Part shown: positions 15,094 through 24,717 of the stretch, in pieces
How the letters are laid out: every line of letters starts with the position of its first letter
Numbering within the stretch: the stretch's first letter is position 1
Assembly: GCF_004801855.1 (NCBI RefSeq)
Contig: NZ_SSTC01000030.1
Span: 1-46,930 of the forward strand
DNA: 46,930 nucleotides
Source: Pseudomonas sp. A-1
GTDB lineage: Bacteria; Pseudomonadota; Gammaproteobacteria; Pseudomonadales; Pseudomonadaceae
Reading direction: 5' to 3'
Notes under the pieces: model-generated
What the model was told of the DNA's origin: nothing
What the model saw: only the letters and a program-made list of their open reading frames with translations
Databases searched by the model: none
Position numbers and translations under genes: made by a program

Positions 15094-16086
15094 ATGAACA
15101 AGACCCTGACACTGACCGCCAGCCTGCTCTGCGCCATCAACGCCTGGGCCATGACCCCGAGCAACGAACCGATACAGCCGATCCTGCCAGCCAAGGTCAC
15201 CGACCCGGCCAAGGTCGAACTCGGCAAGCAGCTGTTCTTCGATCCGCGCCTGTCGCGCTCGGGATTCATCTCCTGCAACTCCTGCCACAACCTGAGCATG
15301 GGCGGCAGCGACAACCTGCAGACCTCCATCGGGCACAACTGGCAGAAGGGTCCGATCAACTCGCCGACCGTGCTCAACTCGAGCATGAACGTCGCCCAGT
15401 TCTGGGATGGCCGCGCCGCCGACCTCAAGGAACAGGCCGCCGGCCCGATCGCCAACCCCGGCGAGATGGCCTTCACCCACAGCCTGGCGGTGGATACCCT
15501 GCGCTCCATCCCGCAGTACCGCGAATCCTTCAAGCGGGTCTACAAGGTCGACCAGATCACCATCAACGAGGTGACCGATGCCATCGCCGAGTTCGAGAAG
15601 ACCCTGGTCACCCCTCTGTCGCGCTTCGACCGCTGGCTGCTGGGCGACAAGGAAGCGATGACCCAGACCGAGCTGGAGGGCTACAAGCTGTTCAAGGACA
15701 CCGGCTGCGTCGCCTGCCACAACGGCCCGGCCGTCGGCGGCAACTCCTTCCAGAAGATGGGCCTGGTCGAGCCCTACAAGACCGACAACCCGGCCGAAGG
15801 CGTCGCTGCGCTGACCGGCAAGGATGCCGACCGCTTCAAGTTCAAGGTGCCGACCCTGCGCAACGTCGAGCTGACCTACCCCTACTTCCACGACGGTGCC
15901 TACTGGAAGCTGGAAGACGCGGTCGACGTCATGGCCCGCCTGCAACTGGGACGCAAGCTGGGCGACGAGGAGGTCGGCAAGATCACCGCCTTCCTCAAGA
16001 CCCTGACCGGCGAGCAGCCGAGCTTCACCCTGCCGATCCTGCCACCATCGACGAACGACACTCCGCAGCCCAAGCCGTTCGATTGA
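15094..16086 (+). CDS. Di-haem cytochrome c peroxidase
   Basis: A 330-residue periplasmic protein of the CcpA/MauG family that reduces H2O2 to water using electrons from cytochrome c or azurin. A signal peptide (1-19, ending INAWA) is followed by the peroxidatic haem site C61-H65 (CNSCH) and the electron-transfer haem site C205-H209 (CVACH). Length and spacing are those of classical bacterial peroxidases; RFKFKVPTLRNVELTYPYFHDG is the conserved C-terminal block that supplies the methionine/histidine region. AAGGAAG precedes the ATG. It is followed by a ZIP transporter and Dps on the same strand. Confidence 0.92.
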   Translation: MNKTLTLTASLLCAINAWAMTPSNEPIQPILPAKVTDPAKVELGKQLFFDPRLSRSGFISCNSCHNLSMGGSDNLQTSIGHNWQKGPINSPTVLNSSMNVAQFWDGRAADLKEQAAGPIANPGEMAFTHSLAVDTLRSIPQYRESFKRVYKVDQITINEVTDAIAEFEKTLVTPLSRFDRWLLGDKEAMTQTELEGYKLFKDTGCVACHNGPAVGGNSFQKMGLVEPYKTDNPAEGVAALTGKDADRFKFKVPTLRNVELTYPYFHDGAYWKLEDAVDVMARLQLGRKLGDEEVGKITAFLKTLTGEQPSFTLPILPPSTNDTPQPKPFD

Positions 16087-16201
16087 GCTTTGCGGTACTA
16101 CGCTTGCAGAGGTGCCCCCCTTCATGCGAACCAGAAACCCTCTCGACAGCGGCTACCGGTGCCGCTCGACGCCACAAAATTGTCGCGCAAGGAAAAACAG
16201 C

Positions 16202-16291
16202 ATGAGCGAAAGGAAACTGGCCACGGGTTCTCTGCTCGTCGAATATCAGAACAACGGTGGCGGGGCCGCCACGCTGCTGGAGCTGCTATGA
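16202..16291 (+). CDS. Candidate 29-residue peptide upstream of the second ZIP gene
   Basis: A short ORF, MSERKLATGSLLVEYQNNGG and then GAATLLELL, has AAGGAAAAA before its ATG, a stronger ribosome site than the ZIP gene has. Its stop overlaps the ZIP start in an ATGA junction. It could be a leader peptide that delivers ribosomes to the ZIP start or a small protein in its own right. No homologue is known to me. Confidence 0.5.
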   Translation: MSERKLATGSLLVEYQNNGGGAATLLELL

Positions 16292-17247
16292 CTATCAGAG
16301 CGACTCCGCGCAACGGCGTAGTAGCGATCGCCGCCCCCAAATCGGGCTGGCTGGAGCTGCTGCGCAATCACGTGCGCGAGCACATGCTGATCGCCGCAGG
16401 GCTTGGCCTCGCCCTGCTGGTGGTTCTGTTTCTACTGGCCCAGAGCATCACGCTGGTCATCGCTGGCACGCCGCCGCCCGGCCTGCTGCCGGCCTTGCTT
16501 GGTGGCGTGGCAGGCTTCGCCACCACGGCAATCGGAGCGCTGCCGGCACTGATCCTGCGCAGCCTGCCTCAGCGTATTGAAGACAGCCTGCTGGGACTGG
16601 CCGCCGGCATGATGCTGGCCGCCAGCGCCTTCTCGCTGCTGCTGCCTGGCCTGGAAGCCGGCACGGCCGTGGTCGGCAACGCAGCCCTCGGCGCCGGGAT
16701 CGTGGTGCTCGGCATGGGAATGGGCGTGCTGCTGATGCTGGGACTGGATGCCTTCATTCCCCACGAGCACGACAAGACCGGCCCCTGTGGCCCAGGTCAC
16801 GAACGCTGCGGGCGTATCTGGCTGTTCGTCTTTGCCATCGCCCTGCACAACCTCCCGGAAGGCATGGCGATCGGGGTCAGCTTCTCGCAGGGTGACATGA
16901 GCGTCGGGCTGCCGCTGACCACGGCCATCGCCCTGCAGGATATCCCGGAAGGCCTGGCGGTCGCACTGGCCCTGAGGAGCGCTGGATTCACCCCGGCACT
17001 CGCCGTCCTAGTCGCGGCGCTCAGCGGATTGCTGGAGCCGGTCGGCTCGCTGCTGGGCGTCGGCCTGTCGAGTGGGCTGGCTGCGGCCTACCCGATCGGA
17101 CTGGGCCTGGCGGCCGGCTCGATGCTGTTCGTCGTCTCCCATGAAGTCATCCCGGAAACCCACCGCAACGGCCATCAAACCTCGGCAACCCTCGGCCTGA
17201 TGGCCGGCTTTGCCCTGATGATGGTGCTGGACACCACCCTGGGCTAG
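16288..17247 (+). CDS. ZIP-family metal transporter, second copy
   Basis: A 319-residue membrane protein with an N-terminal extension of about 30 residues, then eight helices. The metal motifs are HNLPEG (187-192) and QDIPEG (217-222), the second with glutamine instead of the usual histidine. The cytosolic loop HEHDKTGPCGPGHERCG (159-175) is rich in His and Cys, as in many ZIP regulators of metal binding. It is quite different from the ZIP protein at 11824, so the pair is not a recent duplication. The start at 16288 overlaps the stop of a 29-codon ORF. Metal unknown; manganese or iron would match the peroxidase and Dps beside it. Confidence 0.83.
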   Translation: MTIRATPRNGVVAIAAPKSGWLELLRNHVREHMLIAAGLGLALLVVLFLLAQSITLVIAGTPPPGLLPALLGGVAGFATTAIGALPALILRSLPQRIEDSLLGLAAGMMLAASAFSLLLPGLEAGTAVVGNAALGAGIVVLGMGMGVLLMLGLDAFIPHEHDKTGPCGPGHERCGRIWLFVFAIALHNLPEGMAIGVSFSQGDMSVGLPLTTAIALQDIPEGLAVALALRSAGFTPALAVLVAALSGLLEPVGSLLGVGLSSGLAAAYPIGLGLAAGSMLFVVSHEVIPETHRNGHQTSATLGLMAGFALMMVLDTTLG

Positions 17248-17276
17248 AACCCACCAATCGATGAGGAAAGACCCCC

Positions 17277-17771
17277 ATGGCCACCAAGAAAGCAAAAACC
17301 CAAACCATCGATATCGGCATCAACGCTGATGATCGCGAAAAGATCGTCAAGGGCCTGTCCGGCCTGCTGGCCGACAGCTACACGCTCTATCTGATGACCC
17401 ACAACTTCCATTGGAACGTGACCGGCCCGCAGTTCAATAGCCTGCACACGATGTTCATGACCCAGTACACCGAGCAGTGGAATGCCCTCGACATGATCGC
17501 CGAGCGCATTCGTGCCCTTGGCTACCCGGCACCGGGCACCTACAAGGAGTTCGTCAAGCTGGCCTCGATCAAGGAAGTGGAAGGCGTACCGAAAGCGACC
17601 GACATGATCCGCCATCTGGTCGCAGCCCAGGAAGCGACCGCACGCACCGCACGCAAGCTGTTCCCGCTGGTTAATGCCGCCGATGACCAGCCAACTGCCG
17701 ACTTGCTCACCCAGCGCCTCGAAGTTCATGAGAAGACTGCCTGGATGCTGCGCAGCCTGCTCGAGGAATAA
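17277..17771 (+). CDS. dps: Dps ferritin-like DNA-protection protein
   Basis: A 164-residue Dps protein that forms dodecamers, oxidises Fe(II) with H2O2 and can coat DNA. The ferroxidase ligands are H42 and neighbours in [17 protein letters not shown] and D72/E76 in [12 protein letters not shown], both diagnostic. The lysine-rich start [10 protein letters not shown] may contact DNA. GAGGAAAGACCCCC precedes the ATG. It closes a peroxide and metal group with cytochrome c peroxidase and ZIP, and is the last gene before the transposition genes, which converge on it. Confidence 0.92.
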   Translation: MATKKAKTQTIDIGINADDREKIVKGLSGLLADSYTLYLMTHNFHWNVTGPQFNSLHTMFMTQYTEQWNALDMIAERIRALGYPAPGTYKEFVKLASIKEVEGVPKATDMIRHLVAAQEATARTARKLFPLVNAADDQPTADLLTQRLEVHEKTAWMLRSLLEE

Positions 17772-17805
17772 GCACTCCAGCTGACTCGGGCGGGAGCCAG
17801 TGGCC

Positions 17806-17834
17806 AGCCGTGCCTATATCGCCTTGGCACGGCT
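17806..17834 (+). terminator. Candidate terminator hairpin between dps and tnsE
   Basis: AGCCGTGCC (17806-17814) and GGCACGGCT (17826-17834) form a perfect nine-base stem around an 11-base loop, 35 bases after the dps stop. The genes on the two sides converge here, so it may serve both. There is no T tract. Confidence 0.5.
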
Positions 17835-17907
17835 CGGGCAGTTTCGGGGAGGCTACACGCAGTGCGCGACAAGATGTGTCGCAGCCGAACTGCGGTGCAT
17901 TCTGCAA

Positions 17908-19530
17908 TCAGCCTAGGGCCGCGCGTATCCGCTGCTTCCAGTCGAACACCCTGGCATGGTTGGCCCCAGATGAGCTTTCTTTCGGGTGATGCACAGAGTG
18001 CAAAGGCTCACAGTACTTCGCCATGGTGCCTGGCCAGCGCAACGAGCCTTTCACTGTCTCCCTCAAGATCCTGTCTATGCATTTTCCTACCTCAACACCT
18101 GCTTTGAAGCCCATGATCCGCGTTGACATGGTCTTCCGGTTGTCTGAGGTGTCTATTTCTAGAAGGTAGCGTTGACCGCCGTTTTGCAGCTTGAACCTTG
18201 CCAGCAGATAACAGCGTGATTTTCCGTGATCGATCATGTGGTAGCTGCAACGTGGAACGGGCGGCAGAGGCCTCACCTCCAGTGCTACCAGCGCAACTCC
18301 AGACTCTTGGGTGATTTGTTCAAGAATCTCTCGGAGCAGCGAGAAGCGATCTGCAAGCCGTTCATGCTCGTCCCCATCACCCTCTCCCTCACCCAATTGT
18401 TGGAATTCTCCTGACGCTATGCTGCCCTCGCTCACAGGATCAGCCACGCCGAAGAGTTGGCTTTCTCTGCTCGGGCATTGCTCGTCGTCAACCTTCTTGC
18501 CATGACCGTTGGCACGCTCCTCGTTGTAGGCGATCTTGGTGCGCAGCTGAGCATCAAACGTGACTCCCTCAACGGGCAGATGAATCAACCTCTGCTCCTT
18601 GGCAGCAGTCGGCTCTTCGTCAGCATCCACCTCCAACTCTTTAGCTCCCGATGGCACGGATACACAGCCTGTGTTTTCTCCCCTGACGGGTGACTTGAGA
18701 GCAGGGTGGTGGAAAAAAATATCACCGCGATGGCTAAACCGGAGCCCCTGAAGCTTTTCGATCTCCCAGACCAGCAATTCGTTGCTTTCCGGATCAAAGG
18801 GGCCTCGCACATCCATGGTGGTACCCGCGAGGGAAGGGGGTGCCTGAAAGTCGAACTGCCACCTGGCATACGCCGACTCTTGCGGTACCCGCTCTTGCCT
18901 TTGATTGAGGCTTTGCCAGATTGACTCGAAGGATCGCTTCACATCCTGATTCAGCAGCAGCCAACTGAAATGGTCTCTGTATCCCTTGATTTTGAGAAGC
19001 TGACTTGGGGCACCCGTCTTCGGGGGCGTATGGATATGAACAACATCGCCCTCTCTGTAGATCGTGAAGGCCATGTCCAAGCCATTCGGTGCGAAGGCTG
19101 CACGAACGATGAAGGCTGCGTGGAAGAACATTTTTCGTGCCAGCTCGAATTTCGGCAGCCAGACGGTCAGACCATCGATCTCGAACACAAAGCATCGCTG
19201 TCCAGATATCTCAGGATTTGCAGCAAGCCTTCTGGCCAGTCGTGGGCACTCACCCAACTGCCTTTCCCGCCAGGTATCTATTGCAGGAAGCACCACCGTC
19301 TTCTTGAAACCACTGGGACGATAAGGAGCCCCGTCTTCGCCAAGAAACTCGCGACCAACGGCCAAGACACACGACATCTCCTGTGCGAACCGCTGCAGCT
19401 GCAGCTGACCGTTACGCTCAAAGAGAGCCGCCAACTGCCACTGGGCCGCCGGAGTCTTGGCCCTGAAAAAATTTCCAACGGCCAGCAATCTGGATCCGTT
19501 CGGGATCTGACGAAATACTGTCCTATTCAA
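17908..19530 (-). CDS. tnsE: TnsE, target selector for replicating and mobile DNA
   Basis: A 540-residue protein, close to the 538 of Tn7 TnsE, in the right position after tnsD with an eight-base overlap. In Tn7, TnsE sends insertions to lagging-strand DNA and conjugating plasmids by binding the sliding clamp and 3'-recessed ends. The C-terminal part (from about 400) with PLPPVPRCSYHMIDHGKSRC and YLLEIDTSDNRKTMSTRI is the conserved DNA-binding domain of the family. An acidic, low-complexity linker (LGEGEGDGDEHE, about 370-385) is less conserved. The gene is intact, so the plasmid-targeting pathway may still work. Confidence 0.85.
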   Translation of the reverse strand: MNRTVFRQIPNGSRLLAVGNFFRAKTPAAQWQLAALFERNGQLQLQRFAQEMSCVLAVGREFLGEDGAPYRPSGFKKTVVLPAIDTWRERQLGECPRLARRLAANPEISGQRCFVFEIDGLTVWLPKFELARKMFFHAAFIVRAAFAPNGLDMAFTIYREGDVVHIHTPPKTGAPSQLLKIKGYRDHFSWLLLNQDVKRSFESIWQSLNQRQERVPQESAYARWQFDFQAPPSLAGTTMDVRGPFDPESNELLVWEIEKLQGLRFSHRGDIFFHHPALKSPVRGENTGCVSVPSGAKELEVDADEEPTAAKEQRLIHLPVEGVTFDAQLRTKIAYNEERANGHGKKVDDEQCPSRESQLFGVADPVSEGSIASGEFQQLGEGEGDGDEHERLADRFSLLREILEQITQESGVALVALEVRPLPPVPRCSYHMIDHGKSRCYLLARFKLQNGGQRYLLEIDTSDNRKTMSTRIMGFKAGVEVGKCIDRILRETVKGSLRWPGTMAKYCEPLHSVHHPKESSSGANHARVFDWKQRIRAALG

Positions 19531-21025
19531 TCCAGCCTCCTATCAATCGAATGAACGCAGTGGTCAGTGGTGCCACCCTGCTTTTTTCCAATCCACAACG
19601 TTTTTCCAGCTCCCAGCGCCTGGACGTTATGCCTGTCTGTACATCCTCCAGCATCGCTGCAGTCAGGCGACGGATCTGATACTCGCCGACGGACTCGGCA
19701 TAGCGATCCAGGAAGGTGTGGCACAGAGGCAGTTGATCGAGACGGTGCTCGACTGATGCCCGATGGGGTAGCTGCTGCAGGAACCAGTTGCGACTCCTGC
19801 GCGGAAGGCCCAGGTCTTCTTCACTACCTCTGCCAATCCGGATCAGCAGGCGCACCAGCTTTCTGTCACGCGCTCGCCAGTCGATGTGGCTGTTGTTGCC
19901 CTGTCGGCGCTGCCTGACCTGGTTCGCAACCATCAGCCAGTGTCGGTCATGACGATAGAGCCAGGCGTAACATGCCTCCCCTCCGTTTTGCCTGGCTGCC
20001 TTGGCTCCACCGTGATTAGCCAGTGCTTGCAGCCAAACGGCTCGGTATTGCTGCTTTTGCTCAAACTCAGCGGGGAGCAGCGGCACTGACCGGTCGGAGG
20101 CAAGGTCGAACTGGCGAGTCTTCGCCTCGCTGATCAGCTCGCCAGCATGCTGGCCAGGGCGCAGGCTGGTCCAGACGATCAGATGCTGCAGCGCACTGAA
20201 TCCCTTGCGATGCTTCCTGAACATCGCCAACAGCCAAGGTGGAGGCTCTCCCGATGTCAGCAGACCGTTCGCAGCAAGCCATTCCCTGCGATGGGATGCC
20301 AGGATCTTCTCCCAGATGACTTCAGCCCTGACCTGCCGGCCGCGCCTGGCTCCGCACTCTGTAGCCAGGTACCGGTACAGGTTGGTCCAGCGTCCGTAGC
20401 CAGGCGATTGCACCTCTTCGAGCGCCAGCAGCTGCATAGCAGCCTTGGCGAGCCTGATAGCCTCTTCGCCCACGGGACTCACGCGAAGATCACGAGGCAG
20501 AAACAGTGGAGAGGCTGGATGAAACTCATGCCGCTGCGCTCGACGGAACGGGATAGGTGAGTTCAGGAGCTGACAGCCATGCTCGGGACAGGCATCTATC
20601 CCTTGAATCTGCCAGCTACGCCGCCAGTAGGGTTCACCGTAGCGTGCAGCCATATCTTCAAAGCAGATCGGGCAGTAACGCAGCCAATCGGGCCACTTGA
20701 CCAAGGCCGTCGAGGCCCCAGACAAACCAATCGTCGGCCGGTCGGGAGCAAGCATGGCCTGAAAAAGATCGGTACGGCGCTCCGGCGGAATGAAAGGGGC
20801 ATAGAGCGGGAACAGCGTGTGATTCAGGATCATGCCTTCCGCATCCAAGCCCGTGTTGTTCGCCAACGCAGTCAGGTGTGTGGGCAGATCGGTGATCGCG
20901 GCAACCTTGCTGTCACCGAACAGCATGTGCAGCAAGGTCTTGTGGTTGCCTATCCCCAGATGTACCCGGCACCGGGCAATACCGCTGTAAAGCAGTTCGT
21001 CCGGGTAGAGCCTGGGGAAGTACAT
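19523..21025 (-). CDS. tnsD: TnsD (TniQ family), attTn7 recognition protein
   Basis: A 500-residue protein that binds the end of glmS and recruits TnsC. It has the N-terminal TniQ domain, MYFPRLYPDELLYSGIARCR, and a CCCH zinc finger made by C118, C121, C146 and H149 (CPIC and CPEHGC). A long helical C-terminal region follows that reads the att sequence in Tn7. Length matches Tn7 TnsD (508). The start is one base after the tnsC stop. The position of the element 26 bases from the glmS stop is what this protein would direct. Confidence 0.92.
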   Translation of the reverse strand: MYFPRLYPDELLYSGIARCRVHLGIGNHKTLLHMLFGDSKVAAITDLPTHLTALANNTGLDAEGMILNHTLFPLYAPFIPPERRTDLFQAMLAPDRPTIGLSGASTALVKWPDWLRYCPICFEDMAARYGEPYWRRSWQIQGIDACPEHGCQLLNSPIPFRRAQRHEFHPASPLFLPRDLRVSPVGEEAIRLAKAAMQLLALEEVQSPGYGRWTNLYRYLATECGARRGRQVRAEVIWEKILASHRREWLAANGLLTSGEPPPWLLAMFRKHRKGFSALQHLIVWTSLRPGQHAGELISEAKTRQFDLASDRSVPLLPAEFEQKQQYRAVWLQALANHGGAKAARQNGGEACYAWLYRHDRHWLMVANQVRQRRQGNNSHIDWRARDRKLVRLLIRIGRGSEEDLGLPRRSRNWFLQQLPHRASVEHRLDQLPLCHTFLDRYAESVGEYQIRRLTAAMLEDVQTGITSRRWELEKRCGLEKSRVAPLTTAFIRLIGGWIE

Positions 21026-21026
21026 G

Positions 21027-22637
21027 TCAGCTCGCTCTCAGCAGAGGCCGCAGATCGAGGATCAAGCCAGCCTGCTTTAATCTGTCATAGGCCTCGCTTT
21101 CAGGCCCATCGGCATAACGTCGGCGCAGATCCTCCTCGGATAGGCCCCCCCACTCCGTCCGCTTAACTCTGGAAATGCCGGGCCTCTTGGGAGCGTCCTG
21201 CGCGAGGTAGGCCGTGGCCTTGTGAATCAGGGCCGCCAGCGGGATGTCCGGATTCTCCGCCAACAATTCATCGGCCATGGGAATGGCGATGTCCCTCGGG
21301 ATTTCCATATCTTCGAGCAGGGCGGCTAGCCGCTTCGCCTTGTCATCAGCTGGAGGGATCGGCGGTTTCGGTTGGGCGACGTTATCCAGAGCGCGCGTCA
21401 GGGTCAGCAACCGTCCCTCGATTTCTGGCATCAGCAGGTCGTCATATTTTGCGATCAGTTCGGGCCTACCGCTCCGCAAGGCCGCCAGCATCGGATGGAC
21501 CGGTTTGAACTCGTCCTCGAAAACCCTGCGCAGCAATAGCGGCTTGATGCACTCGACGCCTGTCACTATCGCCCGGATCTGCGCCAGCGCGAACAGCTTG
21601 ATGACGATGTCCATGACCCCTTGGGTGAGGTCGTACATCGTAGCCTCCAGTTCGTCATCCAGCGGCGCCGCATTTCGCAGCCACTGGTACTTCCAGAGCC
21701 GCTTCAACAGACGCTTCCAATGCTCGTCCCGAGGCAACCTATCCCAGCGGATGCTGCCCAACCCGGAGACCCGCCGAGCAGCCCGGAACGTGCGCTGGAA
21801 GAACTTGCTGGCCCGGTGGGTGCCGACCTGAATGATCGGAACACCGATGGTGTTCACCAGCGACACGAAGAAATTGTGCATTTTTTCGGCACCACCGGAG
21901 CGTGCCTCGTTGAGGTTCTGAACCTCGTCGATGATCAGCACTCCGAGCGCGTGCAGATTGGCCACCTGGCACATGGATGCCAGCAGACGTTTGGTACCCA
22001 GCTTCTTGCGTCCGTGGCTACGGCTGTAGTGGGTACCCAGGATCTTGTCTACTTCGTTGAAGAAGCTCAGGCACAGCTCATCCAAGTCACCGTCAATTGG
22101 GCAGTCGATCTTCAGGTAGACCAGTTGGGTGATGTTGTAATCAGGGTGATGGAGAGCTTGGGGGTACATGCCCAGAATCCGCTCCAGCGTGCGCGTCTTG
22201 CCGCAACCGGAGCAGCCGAACAGCGACAGGCTGTTGGCCGTAGAGGAGACACTCTGGTACACCGCCGCATCCAGATCCTCCTCCTCGACACGGCGATAGC
22301 CATTCTGCAGGTGCGCATACCAGGCACCGCTGGCCGGATTCCGACCGATGTAGCCCTGACGAATCATCAGACTGATCTTGCTCTCCAGCTCCAAGTGATG
22401 GCTCAGCGGCTGGAAGAAGCCGTGCAACAGGCGGGCGATGGCATGAGCCCTGAGCCGACCATCCAGAAGCGCTTCCTGCGGCTCGAAACCGGGAAGCTGC
22501 TGCAATAGACCGACCACCTCCTGCAGATCAGGAATCGGAGGCAATGCGCTGATGAGCGGATTGTCCTGATACTCGGGAAGCTGCTGCTCCTGGTAACGCG
22601 CCAGGGGAATGACTCCGCGCTGGAATTCTTCAGTCAT
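21027..22637 (-). CDS. tnsC: TnsC, AAA+ ATPase regulator of transposition
   Basis: A 536-residue AAA+ protein (Tn7 TnsC has 555) that links target selectors TnsD or TnsE to the TnsAB transposase and gives target immunity. Walker A is GCSGCGKT (141-148) and Walker B LGVLIIDEVQNL with D237 and E238. The C-terminal segment carries the TnsA and TnsB contact region in Tn7. It overlaps tnsB by eight bases. Confidence 0.93.
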   Translation of the reverse strand: MTEEFQRGVIPLARYQEQQLPEYQDNPLISALPPIPDLQEVVGLLQQLPGFEPQEALLDGRLRAHAIARLLHGFFQPLSHHLELESKISLMIRQGYIGRNPASGAWYAHLQNGYRRVEEEDLDAAVYQSVSSTANSLSLFGCSGCGKTRTLERILGMYPQALHHPDYNITQLVYLKIDCPIDGDLDELCLSFFNEVDKILGTHYSRSHGRKKLGTKRLLASMCQVANLHALGVLIIDEVQNLNEARSGGAEKMHNFFVSLVNTIGVPIIQVGTHRASKFFQRTFRAARRVSGLGSIRWDRLPRDEHWKRLLKRLWKYQWLRNAAPLDDELEATMYDLTQGVMDIVIKLFALAQIRAIVTGVECIKPLLLRRVFEDEFKPVHPMLAALRSGRPELIAKYDDLLMPEIEGRLLTLTRALDNVAQPKPPIPPADDKAKRLAALLEDMEIPRDIAIPMADELLAENPDIPLAALIHKATAYLAQDAPKRPGISRVKRTEWGGLSEEDLRRRYADGPESEAYDRLKQAGLILDLRPLLRAS

Positions 22638-24717
22638 CCTCTTCCTCCTTGAATATCAGGTCACTGAGATCTGGGAAGGCATAATCTTCCTGCTTCTCGC
22701 CCCGCAGTGGGATCACCTCGGCTGGCTTTTCCTGCTGTGCTTTCTCCGGTTTGAATGCTGTTTTCTGGCGTTCCTGGCGCTTTTCCTGCTGCTTGTTCTC
22801 GCGGATCTGGGTTCCCAGATCCTTCGTGGTCATACCCGTTTTGACCGGACTGGCATCCTCTGCCTGGGCAACGATGGACTCGATCTGCCTCAGAAGATTG
22901 CCTCTCTCTACCAAAGCTTCCGTCGCCGCGTTGGTATCGCTACGCCGTTCCTCTCTGGACAGCAGCCAGACATCCCAGAAGGTCATCCCCCTGAAGCGTC
23001 GACTGCGGTCGGCAAGATCGCAAACCCAGTAGTCCTTGAGACTATTGGACGGCCGCAGGTAGATGTGGTCGGCGCTACGCGGATCGTATGCGACCGTTAC
23101 CCCTGTCGGCCGGCGCCCCTGGCCTCGGTGAAACCAACCCTCCCTGATTGCTTCCTGGCAGGTGTAGAAGCAGCCGAACAGCCTGATTCCCAGCTCCGAA
23201 ACCGTGGCCGACTCATGGGGCAAAAGATTGATCCGCACCAGCTCCTCGGGCGCAGTACGTAACCGGCCGGTCAGGTTGGCCAAGCCCCAGTTCCACAGCA
23301 TGACCGGGATGGCTGGCAGATCGCCCGGCATACCAGAGGTCCTGTCGTATTTGCTCAAGGTGTGAAAGTTGTTGTGGTAGAGGATGCCGGCAATGATGAT
23401 CTGGGTGAACTCGGGCAAGGTCAGACTGGCATCAAGCCTGTAGTCGTGGCCACCCCGCTTCCGGCTGGTGGTGTGCTCGACCACACCGCTGGCATAGGGC
23501 TTGAAACGCTCCTGCACCGTCCGGAAATAACGCTCGACGATCCCCTTGGCATCTCCTCGCCTGGCCGGTGCATTCTCGATGCGAACGCCGAAGGCTTGGG
23601 AAAATGCTTCCACCTTGGTGCCATTCAGTTCGCCCTTATCGGCCAGCACCACATCCGGCAAGCCTTTGACCGGCCAGTCGCTGGCATCGATCTCCACTCC
23701 ATACTGGCGGCAATACTCAACCTTGTCGGCGACCGTGTTGACCAATGCCAACATGGCACTGACCCAGGAAGGCCCCTCGAATCCGACGTACATACCAACG
23801 ACCATGCGGCTGAACACGTCGATCACCATGTAAACGACAGGCCTGCCGACGATAAGGCTGCGATCATGTTCTGAAACCAGATAGATATCGGCGATGGTGG
23901 CATCTATCTGGTAGCGGTATCCGGGCCCCAGTGCCTCGGTCGTCGATGTACTGCTGAGCGGTCGGAAGTCCTTGGCAAAATCCACTGCGGACACCCTGCG
24001 TGGCAAGGTGTCGGTGAAGTGATATTCGCGCCCATAGAAGTAACGGAACTGCCCCAATGTAGGCAGTTCGGAGGTCGGCAGCTCCGGCAGAACAGCACGG
24101 AGCAAGTTCAGCCCGGAGGCGTAGGCATCAGGCATGGACGGATGCTTTTCCTTGAGCAAGCGTTCCTCGATGACCCGGCGAAAAATGCGCTCGATGTCCG
24201 GCGTGACATTGCTTCCTTTCCCCTCCATCACCACTCTGGGCCTGCCCAGCTTGGCCTGGTTCGGCTTTCTGCGCTTGCCACGGGCGCCCGAGTTGACATA
24301 GTCCGGCAAGAGGGCATTCCTACACATGCCCCGCTGCCAGTAGCGCCTCAGTAACCTATACACCGTCTGATTGGTGACACCATGGCGCTCCATGATGCCT
24401 CTGACAATGAGCCCTCTGGGGTGCCGCACGAAAAGCTGGGGATCGTGCACAAAATCCGCCAGCATTGCCCAAGCTTCATCACGCTTCTGCTGATCAAGAG
24501 AACCTTCCTCCACCTCCCGTAGGACTGTTTCCTCGAAGGGATCGGCAATGCTCTCCAGCTCCCGCTCCATGAGCAGACGCTCCAGCTCTGCAATCGATAT
24601 CGGTTCGGGCAACGCCGTGTCCGAATCGATATCGATCCAGATTGCCTGCTCGGTACCGGACCAAAGCAGGCGCTTTCGCAGTTCCCCCATCCGGAACACC
24701 TGGTTAACGGGCAACAC
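22630..24717 (-). CDS. tnsB: TnsB, DDE transposase subunit
   Basis: A 695-residue transposase (Tn7: 702) that binds the end repeats, cuts the 3' ends and joins them to target DNA. The DDE triad is D272 in QIDATIADIYL, D360 in VVLADKGELNG and E395 in GDAKGIVERYFR, each one residue from the Tn7 numbering I know (273, 361, 396). An N-terminal helix-turn-helix region (about 100-160) should bind the ends. The start overlaps the tnsA stop by 14 bases. No frameshift or missing residue is seen. Confidence 0.95.
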   Translation of the reverse strand: MLPVNQVFRMGELRKRLLWSGTEQAIWIDIDSDTALPEPISIAELERLLMERELESIADPFEETVLREVEEGSLDQQKRDEAWAMLADFVHDPQLFVRHPRGLIVRGIMERHGVTNQTVYRLLRRYWQRGMCRNALLPDYVNSGARGKRRKPNQAKLGRPRVVMEGKGSNVTPDIERIFRRVIEERLLKEKHPSMPDAYASGLNLLRAVLPELPTSELPTLGQFRYFYGREYHFTDTLPRRVSAVDFAKDFRPLSSTSTTEALGPGYRYQIDATIADIYLVSEHDRSLIVGRPVVYMVIDVFSRMVVGMYVGFEGPSWVSAMLALVNTVADKVEYCRQYGVEIDASDWPVKGLPDVVLADKGELNGTKVEAFSQAFGVRIENAPARRGDAKGIVERYFRTVQERFKPYASGVVEHTTSRKRGGHDYRLDASLTLPEFTQIIIAGILYHNNFHTLSKYDRTSGMPGDLPAIPVMLWNWGLANLTGRLRTAPEELVRINLLPHESATVSELGIRLFGCFYTCQEAIREGWFHRGQGRRPTGVTVAYDPRSADHIYLRPSNSLKDYWVCDLADRSRRFRGMTFWDVWLLSREERRSDTNAATEALVERGNLLRQIESIVAQAEDASPVKTGMTTKDLGTQIRENKQQEKRQERQKTAFKPEKAQQEKPAEVIPLRGEKQEDYAFPDLSDLIFKEEEDD

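Noticed and set aside
17772-17907. Gap after dps as a possible left end
   Set aside because: It holds a terminator-like stem and the small repeat GCGACA-TGTCGC but no TnsB-type repeats.
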